A stretch of 64,000 nucleotides of DNA from Nocardioides terrae (GTDB lineage: Bacteria; Actinomycetota; Actinomycetes; Propionibacteriales; Nocardioidaceae), in contig NZ_FOLB01000005.1 of the NCBI RefSeq assembly GCF_900112345.1, positions 186,001-250,000 on the forward strand, in the 5' to 3' direction. The notes beneath the pieces were generated by a model. That model ran no database searches. It was given only the letters and a program-made list of their open reading frames with translations, and was not told the DNA's origin. Shown here piece after piece: positions 23,945 to 31,852 of the stretch. Numbering within the stretch: the first letter of the stretch is position 1; the number at the start of each line of letters is the position of its first letter. A program made the position numbers and the translations under genes.

Positions 23945-24804
23945 CCAGCCCTGAGTCCGGCTCCGCCATCGCGGCCGCTGCCGCCGAGGCCACGGCGACC
24001 GCCGCCGCCGAGGCCGCTGCCGAGGTCCTCCCCGCCGTCGAGCCGCTCACCGCCGGCCCCGCGCAGCCCGGTTCGCCGCACGTCGTCGCCGCCTTCGCCG
24101 GCGCGGCGCTCGCCGACCTGGCGGCCCCGGTGCCGGGCCGGATCGCCATCCTGGTCGGTCAGGACCTCGTCGACGCGCTCGCCGACAGCCCGCTGGGTGG
24201 TCTCGACCTGCACGCCGCCGTCCAGCCCGCACTCGAGGCGGTCGCCGGCCGGCTCGGCAGCCAGGTCCGCGACGCGCGCACCGTCTCCCTCGACGACCTG
24301 GTCGCCGAGCTCGCCGCCCCCGGCGGCGCCTTCACGACCGTCCCGCTCATCGGCGTGGGCATCGACGCCGCCGTCCTCGTGACCGACGACGCGCTGGCCG
24401 GGCCCCCTGCTGGTGGGTCCGCGAGCGACGCGGCCCAGCCTCCCGCTGCTCGAGTCGCGAGCGCTAGCGAGCGTATCGAGACCATCGAGAACACCCCCGC
24501 CTTCACCGCCCCGCTCGACGAGCAGCCGCGCCGCCCGTTCACCGCGATCTCCGGCCACCGCGGCCTGGAGATGCTGCACGGCGTCGACATGGAGGTGACC
24601 GTCGAGCTCGGCCGCACCCGGATGACCGTCCGGGAGCTGCTCGCCCTCTCGCCTGGCACCGTGCTCGAGCTGGACCGGGCCGCGGGCAGCCCCGCCGACC
24701 TCCTGGTCAACGGCCGGCTGATCGCCCGCGGCGAGGTCGTCGTGGTCGACGAGGACTTCGGTCTGCGCGTCACCGAGATCCTCGACGACGCCGCCGCAGT
24801 CTGA
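23941..24804 (+). CDS. fliN: Flagellar motor switch protein FliN with N-terminal extra domain
   Basis: A 287-residue protein whose last 85 residues form the SpoA/FliN domain (MLHGVDMEVTVELGRTRMTV, LLALSPGTVLELDRAAGS, LIARGEVVVVDEDFGLRVTE). About 190 residues precede it: an Ala/Glu-rich start and a domain with IAILVGQDLVDAL and LEAVAGRLGSQ, similar in layout to the CheC-like part of FliY in Gram-positive bacteria, but without an obvious E-x2-N phosphatase motif. It may therefore be structural only. Coupled to fliM by ATGA; fliO starts 10 nt on. Confidence 0.92.
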   Translation: MTSPESGSAIAAAAAEATATAAAEAAAEVLPAVEPLTAGPAQPGSPHVVAAFAGAALADLAAPVPGRIAILVGQDLVDALADSPLGGLDLHAAVQPALEAVAGRLGSQVRDARTVSLDDLVAELAAPGGAFTTVPLIGVGIDAAVLVTDDALAGPPAGGSASDAAQPPAARVASASERIETIENTPAFTAPLDEQPRRPFTAISGHRGLEMLHGVDMEVTVELGRTRMTVRELLALSPGTVLELDRAAGSPADLLVNGRLIARGEVVVVDEDFGLRVTEILDDAAAV

Positions 24805-24814
24805 AGCACACACG

Positions 24815-25351
24815 ATGGACATGCTCGGGCTCGTCATCCGCCTCATCTGCTCACTCGCCCTCGTTCTGGGCATCCTCCTGCTCATCGCCCGGTTCGCCGG
24901 CAAGCGCTTCCAGGGCCGCACCGGCGCACCGGTGCAGGTCGTGCACCGCCAGCCGATCAGCCGCGGCAGCTCGGTCGCGGTCGTGACCGTCGGCACCCGG
25001 ATCCTGGTCCTGGGCAGCACGGAGCAGCAGGTCACCCTGCTGGCCGAGCTGGAGCCCGACGAGCTCGACCTGCCCGAGCCGGCACCTGACGCATCGAACG
25101 ACGACGCGCCGAAGGACCGTTCGGAACCTCAGGTGGGCGGGATCGGACCGCTCGGCGGCTCGATCCTCTCGCCGCAGACCTGGAAGCAGGCGCTGGCCGC
25201 GGCCAAGCGCGACCTCCTTCCCGCCACCGCCGCGCCCATCACCGCGCCCATCACCGCGCCCATCGCCGCGCCCATCACCGCGCCCATCACCGCGCCCATC
25301 ACCGCGCCCATCACCGAGGCAGCCGACACCCCGGAGATGCAGACGTCATGA
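24815..25351 (+). CDS. fliO: Flagellar biosynthesis protein FliO
   Basis: A 178-residue membrane protein helping assembly of the FliP ring. One membrane segment at about 4-25 (LGLVIRLICSLALVLGILLL) is followed by the FliO domain (VVHRQPISRGSSVAVVTVGT, LVLGSTEQQVTLLAEL). The C-terminus carries seven APIT/APIA repeats from a perfect 12-bp tandem repeat at 25232-25315. The ATG at 24815 has only a weak GAAG upstream; an ATG two codons later is possible. Overlaps fliP by 4 nt. Confidence 0.9.
   Translation: MDMLGLVIRLICSLALVLGILLLIARFAGKRFQGRTGAPVQVVHRQPISRGSSVAVVTVGTRILVLGSTEQQVTLLAELEPDELDLPEPAPDASNDDAPKDRSEPQVGGIGPLGGSILSPQTWKQALAAAKRDLLPATAAPITAPITAPIAAPITAPITAPITAPITEAADTPEMQTS
25232..25315 (+). 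repeat. 12-bp tandem repeat in fliO (seven units)
   Basis: Seven head-to-tail copies of GCGCCCATCACC, one with a single change (ATCGCC). In frame, it encodes Ala-Pro-Ile-Thr repeats near the FliO C-terminus, so copy-number change would not shift the frame. Confidence 0.95.
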
Positions 25352-26139
25352 CCTTCCACAGACGACTCGGCCGCCGCCTCTGGCTGGTCGGGGCGACGGT
25401 CAGCGCCCTCGTCCTCGCTCCGGGTGCGGCGTACGCCGCCCCGAAGGGCCCCGACGGCCCGCGGACCCCGGCCGGCCCCACGGTGTCGGTCAACCTCGAC
25501 GGACTGACCGACAAGCCCAGCAGCAGCCTCGTCACGATCATCGCGCTGACGCTGCTGTCCGTGGCCCCGGCGATCATCCTGACCTGCACCAGCTTCACGA
25601 AGATCCTGGTGGTGCTCGGCCTGACCCGCAACGCGCTCGGCCTGCAGCAGAGCCCGCCCAACCAGGTGCTCGCCGGGCTGGCGCTCTTCCTCAGCCTCTT
25701 CATCATGGCGCCGGTGCTCTCGGCCGTGAACGACGCCGGGATCCAGCCCTACCTCAACGGCACGGCGACGACGAGCCAGGCGTGGGACGCCGGCATCAAG
25801 CCGCTGCAGAGCTTCATGCTGGACAACACCGACGACGACGAGCTGAAGCTGCTCACCAGCGTCGCCAAGCGCGACCTGCCGAAGAACCGCGACGACGTGG
25901 CACTGTCCACGCTGGTGCCGGCCTTCGTGCTCTCGGAGCTGAAGGACGCCTTCATCATCGGGTTCATCATCTTCATCCCGTTCCTCGTCATCGACATCGT
26001 GGTGAGCGGGGCGCTGATGGCGCTGGGCATGATGATGATGCCGCCGGTGATGGTGTCGCTGCCCTTCAAGCTGTTGCTGTTCGTCCTGGTCGACGGATGG
26101 GCGCTCGTGATCCGGGCGCTGGTCGGGAGCTACGGATGA
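25348..26139 (+). CDS. fliP: Flagellar export gate protein FliP
   Basis: Core export-gate subunit of 263 residues. A cleavable signal peptide at 1-30 (LWLVGATVSALVLAPGAAYA) is followed by family motifs LTCTSFTKILVVLGLTRNAL, QSPPNQVLAGLALFLSLFIM, and DAFIIGFIIFIPFLVIDIVV with the MMMMPPVMVSLPFKLLLFVL end. Normal length. It overlaps both neighbours (ATGA). Confidence 0.97.
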   Translation: MTFHRRLGRRLWLVGATVSALVLAPGAAYAAPKGPDGPRTPAGPTVSVNLDGLTDKPSSSLVTIIALTLLSVAPAIILTCTSFTKILVVLGLTRNALGLQQSPPNQVLAGLALFLSLFIMAPVLSAVNDAGIQPYLNGTATTSQAWDAGIKPLQSFMLDNTDDDELKLLTSVAKRDLPKNRDDVALSTLVPAFVLSELKDAFIIGFIIFIPFLVIDIVVSGALMALGMMMMPPVMVSLPFKLLLFVLVDGWALVIRALVGSYG

Positions 26140-26468
26140 TCGCGCATCTCGCCGGCCATCTCGCCGGCCATCTCGCCGGCCATCTGGTCGGCATGGAGCT
26201 GACCGACACCGCGATCATCAGCATCGCGCTCAAGACGATGCTGGTCGCCTTCAAGCTCTCGGCGCCGATCCTGGCGACGTCGCTGGTCATCGGATTCACG
26301 ATCTCGCTGTTCCAGTCGATGACGCAGATCCAGGAGTTCACCCTCGCCTTCGTGCCGAAGGTGATCGGGGTCGGGATCGCGCTGCTCGTCTGCGGCAACT
26401 GGATGCTGCACACGATGGTGACCTTCACCCAGCAGCTCTTCGAGAGCATCCCCTCACTGCTGTCATGA
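26136..26468 (+). CDS. fliQ: Flagellar export gate protein FliQ
   Basis: Export-gate subunit with two membrane segments (FKLSAPILATSLVIGFTISL and KVIGVGIALLVCGNWMLHTM). The classical FliQ start would be the ATG at 26193 (MELTDTAIISIALK), which has no ribosome-binding site. The ATG at 26136 overlaps the fliP stop and has GGGAG 6 nt upstream; from there the protein is 110 residues with an N-terminal run of Ala-Gly-His-Leu repeats from a 12-bp tandem repeat (CTCGCCGGCCAT, three full units at 26148-26183). I favour 26136, with the start as the only doubt. Confidence 0.93.
   Translation: MIAHLAGHLAGHLAGHLVGMELTDTAIISIALKTMLVAFKLSAPILATSLVIGFTISLFQSMTQIQEFTLAFVPKVIGVGIALLVCGNWMLHTMVTFTQQLFESIPSLLS
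26148..26183 (+). repeat. 12-bp tandem repeat at the fliQ 5' end
   Basis: Three exact copies of CTCGCCGGCCAT, preceded by a partial unit, lying between the coupled ATG at 26136 and the classical FliQ start at 26193. Confidence 0.95.
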
Positions 26469-26475
26469 GGCTGCG

Positions 26476-27243
26476 ATGACGATCACCGTCCAGGGCGCGC
26501 CCCTGATGGCCTTCCTGCTGGCCTCGGTCCGGATCGTGGCCTGGCTGGCCGTCGTACCGCCCTTCTCCTCGAAGGCCGTGCCGTCCATGGCGAAGATCGT
26601 CATCGCGCTGGGGCTCTCCTTCGTGGTCGCGCCGTCGCTGGCGGAGGGCAGGCTGCCCTCCTCCACGCCGGAGCTGCTGATGGTCGTGGTCACCCAGGTC
26701 GCGGTCGGCCTCGGGATGGGCTTCGTGACGATGCTGCTCTTCAGCGCGGTCTCCACCGCGGGCGCACTGATCGACGTCTTCGGCGGCTTCGCGCTGGCGG
26801 CGGCGTTCGACCCGCTGTCGATGAACCAGAACACCATCTTCGGCAGCTGGCACCAGTGGCTCGCCACGGCGCTCCTGCTGGTCAGCGGCGGCCACCTGCT
26901 CGTGATCGGCGGCCTGCTGGAGACCTTCTCCTTCCTGCCGCTGACCGGCACGCCCGACTTCGCCGGGTGGCAGCCCGTGCTCATCACGGCGTTCCAGATG
27001 TTCTTCACCGTCGCCGTCCAGATCGCGCTGCCGCTCATCGCGGTGCTGTTCCTCGCCGACCTCGCCCTGGCCCTGCTGACCAAGGTCGCCCCGCAGCTGA
27101 GCGCGATCAACATCATGTATCCCGCCAAGATCGGCATGACCCTCCTCCTCGTGGGCCTCTCGTTCCCGGTCCTCCCCCACGCCGTCGACAGGCTGGTCGA
27201 CTACTCGCTCCAGGCGATGTCGACCATGTCCGGGGCCTCCTGA
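26476..27243 (+). CDS. fliR: Flagellar export gate protein FliR
   Basis: Export-gate subunit of 255 residues with six membrane segments, the first at about 10-27 (MAFLLASVRIVAWLAVVPPF). Family marks include FGGFALAAAFDPLSMNQNTI and ISLLLADLALALL-type KVAPQLSAINIMYPAKIGMT near the C-terminus. It starts 7 nt after fliQ and overlaps flhB by one base. Confidence 0.96.
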   Translation: MTITVQGAPLMAFLLASVRIVAWLAVVPPFSSKAVPSMAKIVIALGLSFVVAPSLAEGRLPSSTPELLMVVVTQVAVGLGMGFVTMLLFSAVSTAGALIDVFGGFALAAAFDPLSMNQNTIFGSWHQWLATALLLVSGGHLLVIGGLLETFSFLPLTGTPDFAGWQPVLITAFQMFFTVAVQIALPLIAVLFLADLALALLTKVAPQLSAINIMYPAKIGMTLLLVGLSFPVLPHAVDRLVDYSLQAMSTMSGAS

Positions 27244-28379
27244 TGTCGTCGGGCGAGGACAAGACCGAGAAGCCCACCGCCAAGCGGCGCCGCGAGGCCC
27301 GCAAGGACGGCCAGGTCCCGCGTACGCCGGACCTCGGCGGCTGGCTCTCCGTGCTGGTCCTCGGGCTGGCCATCGGGCCGTTGCTCGACCACGAGGTCGG
27401 CGCCTGGCGCGAGCTGATCGTCGCCTCGCTGCGCTCCGCCGAGCGGCCCAGCGTGCCGCTCGCCCTGCACCTGCTCGGCAACGGCGCGCGGCACGCGTTC
27501 TTCTCGATCCTGGTCGTCTCCGGGATCGTCATGGTCGTCGGCGTGGTGTCGGCGGTCGGCCAGGGCGGCCTGGTCGTCTCCCCGAAGCTCGTCAAGCCGT
27601 CGTTCAAGAAGCTCGACCCGATCCAGGGCTTCAAGAAGGTCTTCGGGCCGAAGGCGCTCTGGGAGGGTGCCAAGATGCTGCTCAAGAGCGCCGTCGTGGC
27701 GGTGCTCGGCCTGCTCGCCGTGAAGTCGGTGATCCCGCTCGTCGGCGGCCTGGTCCCGATCGACACCACCATCGCCGTCGTGCACGACAAGGCGCTCGGC
27801 CTCGTCCGCAACGTCGCGCTGGCCGCGCTGGTGATGGCGGCCGCCGACTACGCCGTCCAGCGGCGGCGGGTCGAGAAGAAGATGCGGATGGGCAAGTCCG
27901 AGGTCAAGCAGGAGCACAAGCAGTCCGAGGGTGACCCGCTGGTCAAGAGCGCCATCCGGGCCCGCCAGCTCGCCGCCGCCCGCAACCGGATGATGGCCGA
28001 CGTCGCCACCGCCGACGTGGTGCTCACCAACCCGACCCACATCGCCATCGCGCTGCGCTATAACGGCGAGGCCGCCCCGCGGGTCGTCGCCCGCGGCGCC
28101 GGCGCGATCGCCGCGAAGATCCGATCGGCCGCCGAGGAGGCGAGCGTCCCGCAGGTGCAGGACGTCCCGCTCGCGCGGGCGCTCTACCGCTCGTGCGAGG
28201 TCGGTCAGCAGATCCCGTCGGAGCTGTGGACGGCCGTCGCCCAGGTCCTCGCCTTCGTCATCAGCCGGCGCCGCTCCGGGCTCCAGGGCGGCCAGCACCG
28301 CAGCCCCCGACCGGACCGGCCGCTCCCCGACGTGCTCCCCGCGCGCCAGCGGCGTCGCCCCGCCCGCTCCGGCTCCTGA
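27243..28379 (+). CDS. flhB: Flagellar export switch protein FlhB
   Basis: A 378-residue membrane protein that switches export from rod/hook to filament substrates. The N-terminal DKTEKPTAKRRREARKDGQV motif is diagnostic, four membrane segments follow, and the cytoplasmic domain contains the autocleavage site NPTH at 263-266 (VVLTNPTHIAIALRYN). The last 30 residues are Arg/Pro-rich and beyond the usual end. It closes the fliM operon; flhA, usually adjacent, is separated from it by 1.4 kb holding a broken gene. Confidence 0.96.
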   Translation: MSSGEDKTEKPTAKRRREARKDGQVPRTPDLGGWLSVLVLGLAIGPLLDHEVGAWRELIVASLRSAERPSVPLALHLLGNGARHAFFSILVVSGIVMVVGVVSAVGQGGLVVSPKLVKPSFKKLDPIQGFKKVFGPKALWEGAKMLLKSAVVAVLGLLAVKSVIPLVGGLVPIDTTIAVVHDKALGLVRNVALAALVMAAADYAVQRRRVEKKMRMGKSEVKQEHKQSEGDPLVKSAIRARQLAAARNRMMADVATADVVLTNPTHIAIALRYNGEAAPRVVARGAGAIAAKIRSAAEEASVPQVQDVPLARALYRSCEVGQQIPSELWTAVAQVLAFVISRRRSGLQGGQHRSPRPDRPLPDVLPARQRRRPARSGS

Positions 28380-28413
28380 CCTCCCGGTGCGGGCCCGCGG
28401 CACCCGGCTCGAC

Positions 28414-28468
28414 AACTGCTGGCAGATGCCGGATTCCAGGGCGCCCGATCTGGCACCTGCCAGCGGTT
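28414..28468. repeat. 55-bp palindromic element, copy 1 (between flhB and the pseudogene)
   Basis: Imperfect inverted repeat with 21-bp arms (18 of 21 pairing), left arm starting AACTGCTGGCAGATGCC. The stop codon of the convergent pseudogene overlaps its right edge. A related element, in the opposite orientation, lies at 29544-29597. It may also terminate transcription from both sides. Confidence 0.7.
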
Positions 28469-29458
28469 AGTGCGGGAGGTGGGACCAGTTGGCGCGGACG
28501 CGCTCGAGGAGCGCCCGACGGCCGTCCGGGCGGTAGAGCGACTCCGCGACCAGCTGCAACCACGGACCGGGGTCGGACGGGACCGCTCGGCCGAGCGCCT
28601 CGTCAGCGGCGCGCAGGATGAGGTGGGGCTGGTTGAGCACCTCGGTCGCAACGTAGCCCCGGCGCTCGAGCTTGAGGTCGGCGAGGCCGCGCGCGCACGG
28701 ACGAGGGCCTTGCGCTGCTGCCGGGCCTGCTGGTGGTCGGCGCCGTCGTACTCCTGGAGCAGGTCGGTGCCGACGACACGGAGGTCGGCCCTTGCGACGA
28801 AGCGGCCGTAGGGGTCGAGGATCTCGGGCTGGGGCTCGACGTCGATCCCGCACACGACGTGGAGGAGGCGGAGGAGGGTCTCCCACGCCGACTCCGACCG
28901 GCCGTCGGAGAGCCGGAGGGCGGCGCGGGTGGGACGGGCCCCCCGCACCCTCCGGCCGGCCGCGTCGACCAGCTCGGCGAGCGTGCTCTTGCCGAGCTGT
29001 CGGGCCGAGTCCAGCAGGACGACCAGGTCGAGCGTGGGGAGGAAGCGGCTCGTGGCGACGATGCAGTCGGGCACCGGGACGACGCGCACCCCGTCGATGG
29101 TCACCGCCAGCGGCGCCGAGGCGTGCCGGCTGATCGCCAGCTGGGGCCGCGCCACGGTGACCGCGCCTGGCACGGTTCCGGTGGCGGCGAAGCGCGGAAG
29201 ACCCGGTGTCGGCGTCGGCATCCACAGGCCGTGCACCTCGGCCGCCGTCAGACCGGTCCAGGCAGCACCCGCCGGCATCACCTCCTGCCACGCCCGCAGC
29301 TCGGCGAGCAGCTCCGCACGACCGCTCAGCCCGCTCGGGATGCGCACGCCATGGCCGACGCTGGTCCACCCCACTCCTCGTCGGCGGGGATCCTTCGGGC
29401 AGTCGCTCACGGCTGCCAGGCTCGCCGCCACCGCCGACGATGCGGAGGCGTGCCCCAT
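28467..29458 (-). pseudogene. Frameshifted DUF559-like (PD-(D/E)XK) nuclease-type gene
   Basis: Read from an ATG at 29458, the product begins MGHASASSAVAASLAAVSD. It contains an N-terminal domain (WTGLTAAEVHGLWMPTPTP) and then SESAWETLLRLLHVV, EPQPEILDPYGRFVARADLR and LLQEYDGADHQQARQQRKAL, matching the E...D...E-x-K arrangement of the DUF559 nuclease-like family common in actinobacteria. The frame breaks at a CG dinucleotide run near 28688-28696: with two bases fewer, reading continues as GLADLKLERRGYVATEVLNQ and ends at 28467 with NWSHLPH. The intact product would be about 330 residues. It lies on the minus strand between flhB and flhA, against the operon, with palindromes on both sides, which suggests insertion. 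Function unknown; a sequencing error is possible. Confidence 0.7.
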
Positions 29459-29543
29459 CGGCCTGTGGAGAGCTGCGCATGATCGGCAGGGTGTGGACGG
29501 GAAACGGCTTCGGACGGTGCCCTTGCCGGGACGCGGTTCAACT

Positions 29544-29597
29544 GACTGCTGTGAAGTGCCGGATCGCCGGCACCCGATCCGGCATCCACCAGCAGTT
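29544..29597. repeat. 54-bp palindromic element, copy 2 (between the pseudogene and flhA)
   Basis: Imperfect inverted repeat (15 of 21 arm positions pair). Its minus strand begins AACTGCTGG and contains GATGCCGGAT, as copy 1 does on the plus strand. The flhA promoter starts 28 nt later. Confidence 0.7.
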
Positions 29598-29624
29598 CCT
29601 GCGCCAACCGTGGCCCCACAACCG

Positions 29625-29650
29625 CTCAGGTCGCCCGTCGCACGGCCGAT
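29625..29650 (+). promoter_or_regulatory. FliA-type promoter of flhA
   Basis: CTCA(GGT), 16-nt gap, GCCGAT. It lies 104 nt before the flhA ATG, so flhA keeps its own promoter despite separation from flhB. Confidence 0.78.
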
Positions 29651-29754
29651 CACCTCCTCGAGGACCGCCAGGATGGTGGTCGAGCACGACAGCGCCACGG
29701 ACGGCACTGACCTTGGACAACCGGCCCTCGGGCCATGCGAGAGAGCCGTCCCCC

Positions 29755-31812
29755 ATGAAGTCGCTGACCAAGCTCGGCGTGCCGATCGGCATCGTGATGA
29801 TCGTCGTGATGCTCGTCGTCCCGCTCCCGGCGGTGCTGCTCGACCTCCTGATCGCGCTCAACATCACGGCGGGTCTGTTGATCCTGCTGACCGCGATGTT
29901 CGTGCCGCGGCCGCTCGACTTCGCGGCGTTCCCGTCAGTGCTGCTCGTGATGACGCTCTTCCGCCTGGCACTCAACGTCAGCGCGACCCGGCTGGTGCTG
30001 CTGCACGGCTTCGCCGGCAAGGTGATCGACACCTTCGGCCACTTCGTGGTCGGCGGCTCGCTGATCGTCGGGCTGATCGTGTTCGCGATCCTGCTCGTCA
30101 TCCAGTTCGTCGTCATCACCAACGGCGCCGGCCGCGTCGCCGAGGTGGGCGCGCGGTTCACCCTGGACGCGATGCCCGGCAAGCAGATGGCCATCGACGC
30201 CGACCTGAACTCCGGTCTCATCGACGAGGACGAGGCCCGCCGGCGCCGGGCCGAGGTGCACGCCGAGGCCGACTTCTACGGCGCGATGGACGGTGCCAGC
30301 AAGTTCGTCAAGGGTGATGCGATCGCGGCCATCATCATCACGATCGTCAACCTCATCGGCGGCTTCGCGATCGGCGTCGCGCAGGGCGGGATGAGCTTCT
30401 CCGAGGCGATCAACACCTACTCGCTGCTCAGCGTCGGCGACGGCCTTGTCTCGCAGATCCCGGCGCTGCTGCTGAGCGTCGCCACCGGCCTCATCGTCAC
30501 CCGCTCGGTCAGCAACGGCGACATGGGCTCCGACATCCTCGCCCAGATCCTGCGGCGCAAGCTGCCGCTGCGGATCGCCGGGTTCGCCGGCCTGGCGCTC
30601 TGCCTCATCCCCGGCCTGCCCAAGCTGCCCTTCATCGTCGCCGGCGGCCTGATGCTGCTGGCCTCGAGCCGGGTCGACGAGAGCGAGCCCGCCGAGCAGC
30701 TCGCCCCGGCCGCCGAGCTCGAGCCCTCCCCCGACTCCCCCGAGATGCTCGCGCAGGACATCCTGGTCGACCCGCTCGGCCTCGAGCTGGCCGCCGACAT
30801 CATCGACCTGGTCGACGCGAGCACGGGCGGCGATCTGCTCGACCGGGTCAAGGCGCTGCGCCGCAAGGTCGCCGGCGACCTCGGCGTCGTCATCCCGCCG
30901 GTCCGCACCCGCGACAACCTCGAGCTGCCGATGAACACCTACGCGATCACCCTGTTCGGGGTGGAGGTCGCTCGCGGCCAGGCGCCGCGGGGCACCGTCC
31001 TTGCGATCAGCGACGACCTGGCGGCGTTGCCCGGCACCCCGACCCGCGAACCCGTCTTCGGCCTCGACGCGAAGTGGATCCCCGCCGAGATGCGCCACCA
31101 GGCCGAGATCTCCGGCGCCACCGTCGTGGACCGGGCCAGCGTCATCACGACCCACCTCGCCGAGATCGTCAACACCCAGGCCGGCCGGCTCCTCGGCCGC
31201 GAGGACGTCCGGCTGCTCACCGACATCGTCAAGCGCAGCCACCCCGTCGTCATCGAGGAGCTCACCCCCGCGCTGCTCACCCTCGGCGAGATCCAGCGGG
31301 TGCTCCGCGGGCTGCTCGACGAGCAGGTGTCGGTGCGCGACCTGGTCAGGATCTTCGAGGCGCTCTCCCTGCGCGGGGCCGTCACCAAGGACACCGACCA
31401 GCTCGTCGAGGCCGCCCGTACCGCCCTCGGCCAGGCCGTGGTCGCGCCGTACCTCACCGATGGCGTGGTCTCGGCGATCAGCTTCGACCCGCGCCTGGAG
31501 CAGAGCATGCTCGAGGCCCTGCGGAGCACCGACCAGGGCGCCGTGCTCGCCCTCGACCCCGAGCTCGCCCAGAACATGCTGGTCCAGCTGCACAACCTGG
31601 CCACCGCGGGCGAGGACACCGGCGTGCGGCCGGTGCTGGTCTGCGCGCCGCAGCTGCGGGCTGCCATACGCCGCCTGGTCGCTCCGGCACTCGACCGGCT
31701 GCCGGTCCTCTCCTACTCCGAGATCGCCGGCGTGCACTCCGTGCAGTCCCTCGGCAGCGTGAGCGCGGTGCGGGCCGACGCGCCCGGCGCGGTGCTCGCC
31801 GTCTCGGCCTAA
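29755..31812 (+). CDS. flhA: Flagellar export gate protein FlhA
   Basis: Large export-gate protein of 685 residues. Eight membrane segments fill the first ~320 residues (VPLPAVLLDLLIALNITAGL, FPSVLLVMTLFRLALNVSAT), with the conserved FHIPEP-family loop GRVAEVGARFTLDAMPGKQM and AIDADLNSGLIDEDEARRRR. The cytoplasmic nonamer domain follows (LGVVIPPVRTRDNL, EIQRVLRGLLDEQVSVRDLV, LSYSEIAGVHSV). The ATG at 29755 fits the family start; a long in-frame upstream extension runs through the promoter and palindrome and is rejected. Confidence 0.97.
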   Translation: MKSLTKLGVPIGIVMIVVMLVVPLPAVLLDLLIALNITAGLLILLTAMFVPRPLDFAAFPSVLLVMTLFRLALNVSATRLVLLHGFAGKVIDTFGHFVVGGSLIVGLIVFAILLVIQFVVITNGAGRVAEVGARFTLDAMPGKQMAIDADLNSGLIDEDEARRRRAEVHAEADFYGAMDGASKFVKGDAIAAIIITIVNLIGGFAIGVAQGGMSFSEAINTYSLLSVGDGLVSQIPALLLSVATGLIVTRSVSNGDMGSDILAQILRRKLPLRIAGFAGLALCLIPGLPKLPFIVAGGLMLLASSRVDESEPAEQLAPAAELEPSPDSPEMLAQDILVDPLGLELAADIIDLVDASTGGDLLDRVKALRRKVAGDLGVVIPPVRTRDNLELPMNTYAITLFGVEVARGQAPRGTVLAISDDLAALPGTPTREPVFGLDAKWIPAEMRHQAEISGATVVDRASVITTHLAEIVNTQAGRLLGREDVRLLTDIVKRSHPVVIEELTPALLTLGEIQRVLRGLLDEQVSVRDLVRIFEALSLRGAVTKDTDQLVEAARTALGQAVVAPYLTDGVVSAISFDPRLEQSMLEALRSTDQGAVLALDPELAQNMLVQLHNLATAGEDTGVRPVLVCAPQLRAAIRRLVAPALDRLPVLSYSEIAGVHSVQSLGSVSAVRADAPGAVLAVSA

Positions 31813-31852
31813 GGCTTCGCCCGGCCCGCGGACCGGGCCGTACGATGCCCCC

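Noticed and set aside
25128..25153. CTCAGGT inside fliO
   Set aside because: Sixteen bases further there is CCGCTC instead of GCCGAW, so it is not a FliA-type promoter.
25232..25315. CRISPR-like array
   Set aside because: The 12-bp units are contiguous with no spacers and in frame within fliO; no other spaced repeat array and no cas gene were seen.
29206..29754. Upstream extension of flhA
   Set aside because: In-frame but crosses the palindrome and the promoter; the family start matches the ATG at 29755.
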